Notes: generated by a model not told the origin, from the sequence alone. 42,579 nucleotides of DNA from Sphingomonadales bacterium (GCA_014763785.1 JACXUS010000004.1:1-42579), one strand, 5' to 3'. Positions 9,719-19,552 are shown, counted from the stretch's first letter. Program-made: numbers and translations.

Positions 9719-10528
9719 ATGAGCGATTTGCCGGGCATCGTCATCACCGGGGCCTCGGGCCGCATGGGCCGGATGCTCTGCGCCACCGTGGCGGCGTCGG
9801 ACAAGGCGCGGCTTGTCGGCGTACTGGAGCGGACCGGGCATGAGTGGATCGGGCGCGATCTGGGCGAGTGTCTGGGTGGCGCGGCCAATGGCGTGACGGT
9901 GAGCGATGATCCGCTCGAGGCGTTTTCGCGCGCGCAGGCGGTGATCGACTTCACCGCGCCGGCGGCGACGCTCGCCTTCGCCAAGATCGCCGCGCAGGCC
10001 CGTGCGGTGCATGTGATCGGCACGACCGGGTTCGAGCCCGAGCAGATCGCCGCGCTGGAACCCGCGTCGCGGCATGCGGTGCAGATCCGGGCAGGCAACA
10101 TGAGCCTTGGGGTCAACCTGCTGACATTGCTTACGAAAAAAGTATCTGAGGCGCTGGATATCGAATGGGATATCGAGGTGGTCGAGGCGCATCACAACCG
10201 CAAGGTGGATGCCCCCTCGGGCACCGCGCTGATGCTGGGTCAGGCGGCCGCGGACGGGCGCGGGATCACGCTCGCGGAGAACCGCGAGTCCGGGCGCGAC
10301 GGCATTACCGGCGCGCGCCAGCCCGGCGCGATCGGTTTTTCGGCGATCCGCGGCGGCGATATCGTGGGCGAGCATGACGTGATCTTCGCCACCGCGGGCG
10401 AGCGCATCGTGCTGCGCCACATCGCGACCGACCGCGCGATCTTTGCCCGCGGCGCGCTCAAGGCGGCGCTCTGGGGGCAGGATCGCAAGCCCGGCCAATA
10501 TGACATGATCGACGTTCTGGGCCTGTGA
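9719..10528 (+). CDS. dapB: 4-hydroxy-tetrahydrodipicolinate reductase
   Basis: [24 protein letters not shown]...[22 protein letters not shown]; start trimmed from the track ORF 8972-10528. Confidence 0.96.
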   Translation: MSDLPGIVITGASGRMGRMLCATVAASDKARLVGVLERTGHEWIGRDLGECLGGAANGVTVSDDPLEAFSRAQAVIDFTAPAATLAFAKIAAQARAVHVIGTTGFEPEQIAALEPASRHAVQIRAGNMSLGVNLLTLLTKKVSEALDIEWDIEVVEAHHNRKVDAPSGTALMLGQAAADGRGITLAENRESGRDGITGARQPGAIGFSAIRGGDIVGEHDVIFATAGERIVLRHIATDRAIFARGALKAALWGQDRKPGQYDMIDVLGL

Positions 10529-10608
10529 TCCGGGACCTCGCTAACCGGATGTAAAGGATCGGGACCTAGCTTCGCGACAGGCAGAATGCTGTTTCGGGGG
10601 CGAATCCC

Positions 10609-11421
10609 ATGTCGATTGCACGACAGATCCTTGTTTTTATGGTGCTTGGGCTGGCTGCGATTCTGCGGCCGGGCGCTGGATTCGCGTCGCAGGACCTGCC
10701 CGCGCTGTGCGAAGGCGCGGCGGTCGAGGCCTCTCGACGCTCGGGCGTGCCGGTGTCCGTGCTCAAGGCGATCTCACTGACCGAGACCGGCAGGAAATCC
10801 GGTGGATCGTTCCGTCCCTGGCCCTGGACCGTCAACATGGAAGGCACTGGCCACTGGTTCGAGACGCTCGACGAGGCCCGCGCCTATGTCTTCAAGGAAT
10901 TCAAGCGCGGCGCGCGCAGCTTCGATGTCGGCTGCTTCCAGATCAACTACAAATGGCACAATCAGGCGTTCTCCTCGATCGACCAGATGTTCGATCCGCT
11001 CTCGAATGCGATGTATGCGGCGAAGTTTCTGGGCGAGCTTTATGCCGAAACCGGCGACTGGACCGCCGCCGCGGGCGCCTATCATTCCCGCACCAAGGAA
11101 TATGCCGACCGCTATTCGGCGCGCTTCGCCGATCTGCGCCAGCGCTTCGCCGCCGAGGATGGCCAGCCGCTGCCGCCGCCGCTGCAGACCGGCTCCGGTG
11201 ACATTCCCGAGATCCCCGATATCGTCGCCATGCTGAACCCGGCCGAGGTCGAGGTCAAACCCCCGCGGGAAAACAATTATCCGCTGCTCAAGCGCGATGG
11301 CACGCCGAAAGGGTCGCTGGGCGGGGCCGCCGGCGCCAGCCTTTTTGCCGCCGCGCTGAACCGCGTTGAGGACACCTCTGCCACCGATCCCCAGACCGCC
11401 GCCCAGACCGAGGTCGAATGA
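10609..11421 (+). CDS. Lytic transglycosylase (SLT domain), candidate flagellar SltF
   Basis: 270 aa; signal-peptide-like N-terminus; SVLKAISLTETGR and FDVGCFQINYKWH SLT-fold motifs; 4-bp overlap with flhA. Confidence 0.85.
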   Translation: MSIARQILVFMVLGLAAILRPGAGFASQDLPALCEGAAVEASRRSGVPVSVLKAISLTETGRKSGGSFRPWPWTVNMEGTGHWFETLDEARAYVFKEFKRGARSFDVGCFQINYKWHNQAFSSIDQMFDPLSNAMYAAKFLGELYAETGDWTAAAGAYHSRTKEYADRYSARFADLRQRFAAEDGQPLPPPLQTGSGDIPEIPDIVAMLNPAEVEVKPPRENNYPLLKRDGTPKGSLGGAAGASLFAAALNRVEDTSATDPQTAAQTEVE

Positions 11422-13508
11422 TGCCCAAGCTGACGCTCTCTCAGATCTTCCACCCGACGATCATGCTGTCGCTCGCGCTGATGGCGGTAATCGTAATGAT
11501 GATCCTGCCGGTGCCCGCCTGGGTGCTGGATGTTGGCCTTGCCGCCTCTTTCGCGCTCGCCATCCTGATTTTCACCGTCACGCTTTTCATCGAACGGCCG
11601 CTGGATTTCTCGGCCTTCCCGACCGTGCTTCTGGCCTCGCTGATGCTGCGGCTGTCGCTGAACGTCTCCTCGACCAAGCTGATTATCGGTAACGGCCATA
11701 CCGGCACGGGTGCTGCCGGCAAGGTGATCGAGGGCTTCGCGAATTTCATCATGGGCGGCTCGGTGATGATCGGCCTCGTGGTGTTCTGTGTGATCCTGAT
11801 CGTGAACTTCATCGTGATCACCAAGGGCGCCGGCCGGATGGCCGAGGTCAGCGCGCGCTTCGCCCTTGATGCGATGCCCGGCAAACAGCTCGCCATCGAC
11901 AGCGACATGAGCGCGGGCGCCATCGACCATGCCGAGGCCCGCGCCCGGCGCGAGCGCGAACAGGCCGAGACGACCTTCTTCGGCTCGCTCGACGGCGCGT
12001 CGAAATTCGTCAAGGGCGATGCCGTCGCTGGCCTGCTGATCACCCTGCTGAACCTGATCATGGGCCTGATCATCGGCACGCTGGTCCATGGCATGCCGAT
12101 GGGGCGGGCGCTTGAAACCTATGCAATCCTGACCGTGGGGGACGGTCTGGTCAGCCAGATCCCCGCGGTGATCATCTCGATCGCCTCCGCGATCCTGCTG
12201 TCGCGCGGCGGGATGAAGGGCTCGGCCGATATGGACCTGTTCCGCCAGCTGGGGAAATACCCGCCGGCGCTGGCCACGGTCGGTGTGCTGATGGCGCTTT
12301 TCGCGCTGGTCCCGGGCCTGCCCTTCGTGCCCTTCATCGCCGGCGCGCTCGTTCTGGGCGGAGCCGCCTATCTGCTGCGGCAGGCCGAGCAGAAACGTCT
12401 CCGGCGCGAGGCGATGAAGATGCCCGCGCCCGCCGAGCCCGCGAAGAAGAAATCCATGGGCGACGTGCTTGATCTCGATGATATCCACGTCGAATTCTCG
12501 ACCGATCTGGTGTCGATGGTGCTTGATCCGGCGACCGGCCTTGATGCGCGGATCACCAATATGCGCAAACATGTCGCGTCGAATTTCGGGTTGATCCTGC
12601 CCGAGATCCGCCTGACCGACGATGCGACGCTTGGGTCGGGGCAATACCGGATCCGCATTCAGGGCGTCGAACAGGCGCGCGACCGGCTGTTCCCCGATCG
12701 GGTTCTGGCGCTGATCGCCGACAACCGCGAATTCCTGCCCGCGGGCGAGGATGTGCGCGAGCCGGTCTATGGTGCGCCCGCGCGCTGGCTGCCCTCGGCG
12801 CAACAGGAGGAAGCGGCGCTCTCCGGCTCGACCGTCGTTGCCCCGACCGAGGTGCTGGCCACCCATCTTCTGGAGGTGATCAAGCGCAACTTCAGCCGGT
12901 TGATGACGCTGCGTGCGCTGCGCCGCCTGCTGGAGGAGACCTGCAACCTGTCCGATGCGACCCGTGCCGAGTCGAACCGCCGCGTGCTGGATGAGCTGGT
13001 GCCCGACAAGGTTCCGGTCGACCTGCTTCTGGCCGTGCTGCGCCTTTTGCTCGAGGAAAGGGTCTCGATCCGCAACCTTCTGCTGATCGTCGAGGCCATC
13101 GCCGAAGTGCGCAACCTGCAATCCCCCGAGACGATCTGCGAACATGTCCGGCAGCGCCTTGGCTTCCAGCTTGTTGCCGATTTTCGCCGCGATGACGGGA
13201 CCTTGCCGCTCTTGCAGCTGTCGCCGGAATGGGAGGAAACCTTCACCGCCTATCAGATCGCGGGCGAGCGTGGTCAGACCGATGTCGCCCTGCCGCCGGA
13301 CAAGTTCAACCGCCTGGCCTCGAACATCGCCGAAAAAATCGCCCGCGTCGGCGAGGCGGGTATCTTCCCCGCGGTGATCACCTCGACCCGGCGGCGGCGC
13401 TTCCTGCGCACTGTGCTGAGCGCCAAGGGCATCAGCGCGCCGGTCTTGAGTTACGAGGAAATCGGGCTTGATGCCCGCCCCTCGATGGTCGGAATGGTGC
13501 CCGCATGA
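11418..13508 (+). CDS. flhA: Flagellar biosynthesis protein FlhA
   Basis: 696 aa; N-terminal multi-TM region with FHIPEP-family motifs (ATVGVLMALFALVPGLPFVPF; ITNMRKHVASNFGLILPEIRL). Confidence 0.96.
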   Translation: MMPKLTLSQIFHPTIMLSLALMAVIVMMILPVPAWVLDVGLAASFALAILIFTVTLFIERPLDFSAFPTVLLASLMLRLSLNVSSTKLIIGNGHTGTGAAGKVIEGFANFIMGGSVMIGLVVFCVILIVNFIVITKGAGRMAEVSARFALDAMPGKQLAIDSDMSAGAIDHAEARARREREQAETTFFGSLDGASKFVKGDAVAGLLITLLNLIMGLIIGTLVHGMPMGRALETYAILTVGDGLVSQIPAVIISIASAILLSRGGMKGSADMDLFRQLGKYPPALATVGVLMALFALVPGLPFVPFIAGALVLGGAAYLLRQAEQKRLRREAMKMPAPAEPAKKKSMGDVLDLDDIHVEFSTDLVSMVLDPATGLDARITNMRKHVASNFGLILPEIRLTDDATLGSGQYRIRIQGVEQARDRLFPDRVLALIADNREFLPAGEDVREPVYGAPARWLPSAQQEEAALSGSTVVAPTEVLATHLLEVIKRNFSRLMTLRALRRLLEETCNLSDATRAESNRRVLDELVPDKVPVDLLLAVLRLLLEERVSIRNLLLIVEAIAEVRNLQSPETICEHVRQRLGFQLVADFRRDDGTLPLLQLSPEWEETFTAYQIAGERGQTDVALPPDKFNRLASNIAEKIARVGEAGIFPAVITSTRRRRFLRTVLSAKGISAPVLSYEEIGLDARPSMVGMVPA

Positions 13509-14284
13509 GCGCGGCGCTGGCCGAACTTCTGGGCCTCTCGCAAGCCGCGCTGTTTGTTGGCTTCGTCACCTTCCTGCGCGTGGGCGCGGCGATGGCCCTG
13601 ATCCCGGCCTTCGGCGAACAGGTGGTTCCTGCGCGGGTCCGCCTGGTCCTGGCGCTTGCCTTTACCGCCATTGTCGCCCCGGCAATCGGTGACCGGCTTG
13701 CCCCGCTGGCCGACCGCGCGGGGGGACTGCCGGTCTGGTTTCTCTCCGAGATCGGCATCGGCCTGCTGCTGGGCATGCTGCTGCGGATGTTCATCATGGC
13801 CCTGCAGATCGCCGGAATGATCGCGGCGCAAGCCGCCTCGCTGTCACAGCTGTTCGGGGGGACAGGCGGCGAACCGCAGCCCGCCGTGAGCAATCTGCTT
13901 GTCGCGGCGGGGCTGGCGGTCGCGGTGCATCTCGGGCTGCATATCAAGTTGGCACAGGTCCTGATCGGCTCCTATGCGGCGCTCCCCCCCGGCGCGTTTC
14001 CCGATGGGGCGCTGGTGCGCAGCTGGGGCCTGTCGGGCGTTGGACAGGCCTTTACCCTTGGTTTCTCGATCGCGGCGCCCTTCCTGATCGCGGGGCTGAT
14101 CTACAACGTTGCCCTTGGCGCGATCAACCGCGCGATGCCTCAGCTGATGGTGGCCTTCGTCGGGGCGCCCGCGCTGACGGCCGGGGGGCTGGTTCTGTTC
14201 GCGCTGGCGTTGCCCGGGGGGCTTGCGCTGTGGCATGGCGCCTTTGACCAGTTTCTGGCCAATCCGTTCACGGTCATGCCATGA
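13505..14284 (+). CDS. fliR: Flagellar biosynthetic protein FliR
   Basis: 259 aa multi-TM protein between flhA and flhB; FLSEIGIGLLLGMLLRMFIMALQIAGMIAAQ. Confidence 0.93.
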   Translation: MSAALAELLGLSQAALFVGFVTFLRVGAAMALIPAFGEQVVPARVRLVLALAFTAIVAPAIGDRLAPLADRAGGLPVWFLSEIGIGLLLGMLLRMFIMALQIAGMIAAQAASLSQLFGGTGGEPQPAVSNLLVAAGLAVAVHLGLHIKLAQVLIGSYAALPPGAFPDGALVRSWGLSGVGQAFTLGFSIAAPFLIAGLIYNVALGAINRAMPQLMVAFVGAPALTAGGLVLFALALPGGLALWHGAFDQFLANPFTVMP

Positions 14285-15363
14285 GCGAGACCGACGAGTC
14301 AGAAAAGGAATTCGAGGCCACAGCCCACAAGCTGGAAGAGGCCCGCAAGCGCGGCGACCTCGTCCGATCGTCGGAAATCACCGTTGCGGCGGCTTATATC
14401 GGCTTCCTGCTGACCGCGCTGGCCGTCGGGGGTGCCAGCCTCAAGGCCTTTGGCTCGCAGGCGATGATCCTGCTTGAGCAGGCCGACAGCCTGTCCCGCG
14501 CGATGTTGTCGGGCGGCAGCGCCACATCAGGTGCGGTCCTGGGGCGCATGGCCTTCGCCGTTGCGCCGTGGTTCGTGATCCCTGCGGGTTTGGTGCTGGC
14601 CTCGTTGATCGCGCAGCGCGCCATCGTCGTTGCGTCAGATAAAATTCAGTTCAAGGGCAACCGCATCAACCCGATCGCCAATGCAGCGCAGAAATTCGGA
14701 CGCTCCGGATTGTTCGAATTCGCGAAAAGCTTCGTGAAACTGGTCGTGATCTCGATCCTGCTTGGCAAGTTCATCCTCGATCACTTCGATCAGATCATGC
14801 TGTCGCAGCGCTTGGGCGCACCGATGGCCGCGGCCGATCTGGGGCAGATGATCGTCGAGTTCGTGGTGCTTGTCGCGCTGATCGCCGCGGTGATCGGGGC
14901 GATCGACTACCTCTGGCAACGCGCCGAACATCTGCGCCGCAACCGGATGAGCCGCAAGGAACTGATGGATGAGATGAAACAGTCCGAGGGCGATCCGCAT
15001 ATGAAATCGCAGCGGCGTCAGCGTGCAGTCGAGATTGCGACCAGCCAGATGGTCGCCGATACGGCCAAGGCCGATGTCGTGATCGTCAACCCGACGCATT
15101 ACGCGGTCGCCCTGCAATGGAAGCGCGAAAGCAAGCGTCCGCCTGTCTGCCTTGCGAAAGGTGTCGATGAAATTGCGGCGCGGATCCGTGAGGTCGCGAT
15201 GGAACATGGCGTGCCGATCCATTCCGATCCGCCGACGGCGCGCGCGCTTTATGCGACGATCGAGATCGGGGACGAAATCCACCCCGATCACTACAAGCCC
15301 GTTGCAGCTGCGATCCGCTTTGCCGAGAAGATGCGGCAGAAGGCGAAGGCCCGAAAATGGTAA
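14281..15363 (+). CDS. flhB: Flagellar biosynthetic protein FlhB
   Basis: 360 aa; EEARKRGDLVRSSE; autocleavage motif NPTH (VIVNPTHYAVALQW). Confidence 0.96.
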   Translation: MSETDESEKEFEATAHKLEEARKRGDLVRSSEITVAAAYIGFLLTALAVGGASLKAFGSQAMILLEQADSLSRAMLSGGSATSGAVLGRMAFAVAPWFVIPAGLVLASLIAQRAIVVASDKIQFKGNRINPIANAAQKFGRSGLFEFAKSFVKLVVISILLGKFILDHFDQIMLSQRLGAPMAAADLGQMIVEFVVLVALIAAVIGAIDYLWQRAEHLRRNRMSRKELMDEMKQSEGDPHMKSQRRQRAVEIATSQMVADTAKADVVIVNPTHYAVALQWKRESKRPPVCLAKGVDEIAARIREVAMEHGVPIHSDPPTARALYATIEIGDEIHPDHYKPVAAAIRFAEKMRQKAKARKW

Positions 15364-15734
15364 GCAATATCAAGAAACTCGCACAGCTGCGTGCGCTGGC
15401 ACGGCTGCGTCAGGACATCGAGCTTGCCAAACTTGCGCGCCTCACCGCCGAGGATCAGAGGATCGCGGATCAGCAATCCGATCTACGCCGTGCGGCCCAT
15501 GCCGTTCGCCACGAGGCCCCTCTGTCCGCGCTTGAGGCGCGCCTGCAGGACCGCTTCGGCGATTGGACCGAACGCCGACTGGACAGGCTGCAAGCCAACC
15601 GCAGCGCGTTGCAACCTGTCATCGCGGCGCAGAAGGATCAGGCGGCCCGCGCGGTTGGCCGCGAGGATGTCCTTGGCCGGCTGGGCGATCAACTCGCTCA
15701 GGATCTTCGTCTGACGCAGCATCGGCGGAGTTGA
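15357..15734 (+). CDS. Uncharacterised helical protein, possible FliJ-like export component
   Basis: 125 aa; overlaps the flhB 3' end by 7 bp; Ala/Leu/Arg/Gln-rich, coiled-coil-like. Confidence 0.65.
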   Translation: MVSNIKKLAQLRALARLRQDIELAKLARLTAEDQRIADQQSDLRRAAHAVRHEAPLSALEARLQDRFGDWTERRLDRLQANRSALQPVIAAQKDQAARAVGREDVLGRLGDQLAQDLRLTQHRRS

Positions 15735-15741
15735 GGCATGC

Positions 15742-15767
15742 AAAAACCCCCGGCGCAAACCGGGGGT
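15742..15767 (-). terminator. Terminator between the convergent flhA and fliL operons
   Basis: ACCCCCGG-CGCAAA-CCGGGGGT; minus strand reads into TTTTT, matching termination of the fliL-end operon. Confidence 0.85.
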
Positions 15768-15788
15768 CGTCAGCCGTGTGTCTGCGGT

Positions 15789-16289
15789 TCAGGGGGTGTC
15801 CTGACGCACGATATCCGAAATCAGAACCCCCGACACATCATTGCCCAGGACCTGACGTGCGGCTTCAAGAAGCGTGCGGCGCAGTTCGTCAAGATTCGCA
15901 GTCTCGGTGAAGGCCCCCCGGAAGCCGCCGCTGTTGGCGTGATCGAAAAGCACCTGCAGCAACGAATCCCGCAGCTTGGGCTCAGAGGCATAGACCTTTT
16001 CCGTTCCGCCGATCTTCACCTCGAGGCTCAGCGACAAGATCACCAGCGAAGCCACCTGCCCCTGCTCGACCACCGGGATAACGAACTGGTTGTTGAGCTT
16101 GACATATTCTGCGGTGGCTTCGCCCTCGGCGGCTGGGGCCTCGCTGCCGTGTTCCGGCGCGGGCGCCACTTCGCCGCAGGGATTTTCGGCGAGACCCGCC
16201 TCGGGCGGGGGACGCAGGAAGTACCCGGCAGCCCCCCCACCGGCGAGTCCGATCAGTGCCAGAAGAATCGGGATCAGTTTGCCCATCAT
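15789..16289 (-). CDS. fliL: Flagellar basal body-associated protein FliL
   Basis: 166 aa; single N-terminal TM; EYVKLNNQFVIPVVEQGQVASLVILSLSLEV. Confidence 0.9.
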   Translation of the reverse strand: MMGKLIPILLALIGLAGGGAAGYFLRPPPEAGLAENPCGEVAPAPEHGSEAPAAEGEATAEYVKLNNQFVIPVVEQGQVASLVILSLSLEVKIGGTEKVYASEPKLRDSLLQVLFDHANSGGFRGAFTETANLDELRRTLLEAARQVLGNDVSGVLISDIVRQDTP

Positions 16290-16297
16290 GGCCTCCC

Positions 16298-17038
16298 TCA
16301 GAACGGCAGAAGGATATCGGCGACCTGCTGGCCGATCCGAGGCTGCTGCACATCGGTGATCTGTCCGCGTCCGCCATAGGAAATACGCGCGCCCGCGATC
16401 TTGTCGTAGGTCACCTCATTTTGGCGGCTGACATCTTCGGGACGGACAAAACCGGTGATCACAAGTTCACGCACCTCGAAATTCACCCGCACCTCCTGGC
16501 TGCCCTGAATCCGCAGCACGCCGTTTGGCAACCGGTCGATTACCGTCGCCGCGACACGCAGGGTCAGTTTTTCGGTGCGCGCGACCGAGCCATTGCCCTG
16601 ATAGGACGAACTCGAATTGGTCGAATAGGCATTGGCCATCGTCGCCCCACTGTTCGATCTGGCGTCGACCCGCTGGGGAATGCCGAACATGTCCGGGATC
16701 CCCATCGTATCCGAGCCCGCGCGCGTGCGGCCAGTGGTGTTGGAAATCTGCGCACTGTCGTTGATCTCGATAACCACAGTCATGATATCGCCGCGCTGCG
16801 CGGCGCGGCGGTCCCCGAGCAAGGACTGACGCGTCCCAGACCAGAGCGAGGCATCGCTTGCGGCGGGTTCGGTTTGCGTCACCGGCGGCATCGCGACGGT
16901 ATTCATCGCGAAAAACTCGTTGCCCTCCTCGACCGGTGTGAAATCAGGGGCCTTGCCGACATCCTCCAGCCGCTGACAGGCGGCCAGCGCGAGCGCGGCG
17001 ATCAGAAACGTGGCTTTGCGCATCGAAGGGGCTTTCAT
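16298..17038 (-). CDS. flgH: Flagellar L-ring protein FlgH
   Basis: 246 aa lipoprotein (ALAACQ); SLLGDRRAAQRGDIMTVVIEINDSAQISN. Confidence 0.95.
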   Translation of the reverse strand: MKAPSMRKATFLIAALALAACQRLEDVGKAPDFTPVEEGNEFFAMNTVAMPPVTQTEPAASDASLWSGTRQSLLGDRRAAQRGDIMTVVIEINDSAQISNTTGRTRAGSDTMGIPDMFGIPQRVDARSNSGATMANAYSTNSSSSYQGNGSVARTEKLTLRVAATVIDRLPNGVLRIQGSQEVRVNFEVRELVITGFVRPEDVSRQNEVTYDKIAGARISYGGRGQITDVQQPRIGQQVADILLPF

Positions 17039-17466
17039 TGGTTGAGGACCACGGCCGAACCATCCGCCGCGATGGTGGCGTTCAGCGTCGTTTTCGAGGT
17101 CAGGTTCATGACGCGGATCGTGTCACCGACGCCGGCACGCTCCAGCGCGCGGCCCTCGGTCTGGATTGACAGGCCGTTCCTTCGAAAACTCAAAGGCACG
17201 ATCTGATTGCGTTCGATGATCGCAGGTGCGCGCAAATCCTCGGGGCGGATCGGTCGGCCTGCATAGATCGCGCTTCGCGTCTCCAGGCCGATCGCTTGCG
17301 CGGGATCGGCGAGCGCATCGGCGCTTTGAGCGTCGGTCACGGTGATATCCTCGGGCGCGATGATGGTCTGCGCGCGCAGGGTCCGCGCGGCGACGACGGT
17401 CTCGGCCAAGCCAGGCCCGCCCCAGAGACAGGCGGTCAGAATCATGACACCCACATGTTTCATCAC
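17035..17466 (-). CDS. flgA: Flagella basal body P-ring formation protein FlgA
   Basis: 143 aa; signal peptide; SAF-like AARTLRAQTIIAPEDITV; 4-bp overlaps with flgH and flgG. Confidence 0.9.
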   Translation of the reverse strand: MMKHVGVMILTACLWGGPGLAETVVAARTLRAQTIIAPEDITVTDAQSADALADPAQAIGLETRSAIYAGRPIRPEDLRAPAIIERNQIVPLSFRRNGLSIQTEGRALERAGVGDTIRVMNLTSKTTLNATIAADGSAVVLNQ

Positions 17467-18248
17467 CGCACCTGCGTCGTCGCCCCAAGCATCTGGTCGG
17501 CGGCGGAGATCACCTTGGCATTCAGTTCGTATCCGCGCTGAGCCTTGATCAGCTCGGTGATCTCGCGCACCGGGTCGACAGAGCTCTCTTCGAGATAGCC
17601 TTGGCGCAGCGTGCCAAGCCCGTTTTCGCCCGGGTTCGAGACCAGCGCCGGACCCGAGGCCCCGGTTTCAAGAAACAGGTTCGAGCCAATCGCCTCGAGA
17701 CCCTTTTCATTGGCGAAATCGGCCAGGGTAAACTGGCCCAGAAGCTCCGGCTCGACCCGGTTGTCGAAATAGGCATAGATCTCGCCGCTGGCATTGATCG
17801 CAATCGAGCGGGCATCGGTCGGAATAGTAATCCCCGGCACCACCGAATAACCCTCGGAGGTGACGATCTCGCCATCGGCAGAGCGTTTCAGCCCGCCATC
17901 GCGGGTATAAGCGGAAATGCCCGACGGCATCGTCACCTCGAGATAGCCGAGCCCGTCGATCGCCAGATCGAGATCCCCCCCGGTCGAGGCCAGCGAGCCC
18001 TGCGCAAGGTTGACCGACACGGCAGCAGGTCGCACCCCGAGGCCGAGCTGGACGCCCGCAGGCACGATCGTGCCATCGCCCGCCGTAATCGTGCCGGGAC
18101 GGGTCGATTGCTGATAGAGGAGATCGGCGAATTCGGCGCGGCGGGCGTTGTAGCCCGTGGTCGACATGTTCGCGAGGTTGTTCGAGATGACCTCGACCCG
18201 GGTCTGCTGGGCGCTCATCCCGGTGGCGGCAATCTGAAGGGCGCGCAT
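17463..18248 (-). CDS. flgG: Flagellar basal-body rod protein FlgG
   Basis: 261 aa; MRALQIAATGMSAQQTRVEVISNNLANMSTTGYNARRAEF. Confidence 0.97.
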   Translation of the reverse strand: MRALQIAATGMSAQQTRVEVISNNLANMSTTGYNARRAEFADLLYQQSTRPGTITAGDGTIVPAGVQLGLGVRPAAVSVNLAQGSLASTGGDLDLAIDGLGYLEVTMPSGISAYTRDGGLKRSADGEIVTSEGYSVVPGITIPTDARSIAINASGEIYAYFDNRVEPELLGQFTLADFANEKGLEAIGSNLFLETGASGPALVSNPGENGLGTLRQGYLEESSVDPVREITELIKAQRGYELNAKVISAADQMLGATTQVR

Positions 18249-18259
18249 CGGCGGTACTC

Positions 18260-18976
18260 CTATCGGGAGAGGGTTGAAATGACAGCGCGAATGCGCTCGT
18301 CTTCACGATCAAGGAAGGTCTGCCCGAGTTCGTAGGCGCGCTGCACCTCGATCATTCGGGTGATTTCCGAGACCGGATCGACGTTCGATTCCTCAACATA
18401 ACCCTGTAGAATGACAGGGTTTTCCATGATTTCCGCGCCCGCCTCGGCGGTGAAGCGGGTGCCACCGGAATGAACCAGGCCATTGGGGTCATTCGGGGTG
18501 TAGACGCCGACCTGCGCGATCGGGGTCCCGTCGGCGGATAACGTGCCGTCCGTGGCCAGGGCGATCGTGCGCGCGGTGCTCGGCACGCTGATCGCGGCAC
18601 CGCCATTGTCGAGCAAGGGATAGCCATCCATGTTGACCAGCTCACCCTCCGGGCCCGGGGTGAAGGATCCGGCACGGGTCAGCTGATTGCCCTGCGGGGT
18701 CTGGATCATGAAGAACCCATCGCCCTCGATCGCGAAATCGAAGGTCCCGCCGGTGTTCGAGATCGGCCCCTGCGCCAGGTTGACGTTCCGGCCATTGGCA
18801 TCGGCCATCGACAACGAAGGTTCATTGCCGTCAAGCGCCGCGACATGTTCGGAGAAGATCACCCCCTCGCGCCGGAACCCGGCGGTAGAGATATTGGCGA
18901 GGTTGTTCGCGACCGTCTGCATTTCGCGCATCAGGCCCGATTGGCGCGTGAGCGTCGCATAGATGGCATTGTCCAT
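18260..18976 (-). CDS. flgF: Flagellar basal-body rod protein FlgF
   Basis: 238 aa; MDNAIYATLTRQSGLMREMQTVANNLANISTAGFRREGVIF. Confidence 0.95.
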   Translation of the reverse strand: MDNAIYATLTRQSGLMREMQTVANNLANISTAGFRREGVIFSEHVAALDGNEPSLSMADANGRNVNLAQGPISNTGGTFDFAIEGDGFFMIQTPQGNQLTRAGSFTPGPEGELVNMDGYPLLDNGGAAISVPSTARTIALATDGTLSADGTPIAQVGVYTPNDPNGLVHSGGTRFTAEAGAEIMENPVILQGYVEESNVDPVSEITRMIEVQRAYELGQTFLDREDERIRAVISTLSR

Positions 18977-18979
18977 GGC

Positions 18980-19246
18980 TCAGCCTCCGGCAATGAGCGG
19001 AATGATCCGCTGCGTGAAGAAATCGACGAGCGCGGTCGACATGAAGGACATCGTCACCCAGAACACGACGAGCATTGCGCCCACCTTCGGCACAAAGGTC
19101 AGCGTCATCTCCTGCACCGAGGTCAGAGCCTGAAAGAGGCCGATTGCGACCCCGGCGATCAGGGCAACGGCGAGCATGGGCGCGGAAATCATCACCGCGA
19201 CCCAAAGCGCCTCGCGCATCGTGTCGAAAAAGACGGTCTCGATCAT
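18980..19246 (-). CDS. fliQ: Flagellar biosynthetic protein FliQ
   Basis: 88 aa, two TM segments; GLFQALTSVQEMTLTFVPKV. Confidence 0.95.
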   Translation of the reverse strand: MIETVFFDTMREALWVAVMISAPMLAVALIAGVAIGLFQALTSVQEMTLTFVPKVGAMLVVFWVTMSFMSTALVDFFTQRIIPLIAGG

Positions 19247-19248
19247 GA

Positions 19249-19536
19249 TCAGACCGGCATCCGCAGGATTTCCTGATACGCCTCAACGACCTTGTTGCGC
19301 AGCGTCACGGCCGTTTCGACCGCCAGCTGCGTTTCGGCCAGCGCCTGAACCAGCGCATGCGGGTCGGCATCGCCAAGCATCGCGGCCTTTGCCGTCTCTT
19401 CGCCTTCCTGAACTGTCTGGGCGAAATCCTTGACGGCCGCGCCAAGCGGCCCCTGCTCGGTGCCGGCTTCGGGGGCAAGCGCCGCGCTCTTGGCCTTGGC
19501 ATAGCCATGCGCAGCAAGGGAAGTTTTGATATCCAT
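19249..19536 (-). CDS. fliE: Flagellar hook-basal body complex protein FliE
   Basis: 95 aa; ETQLAVETAVTLRNKVVEAYQEILRMPV C-terminus. Confidence 0.93.
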   Translation of the reverse strand: MDIKTSLAAHGYAKAKSAALAPEAGTEQGPLGAAVKDFAQTVQEGEETAKAAMLGDADPHALVQALAETQLAVETAVTLRNKVVEAYQEILRMPV

Positions 19537-19552
19537 TCTGGATCTCCTTCAA

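Noticed and set aside
11277-13145. 622-aa minus-strand ORF opposite flhA
   Set aside because: His/Arg/Gln/Asp-rich shadow composition; flhA is unambiguous on the plus strand.
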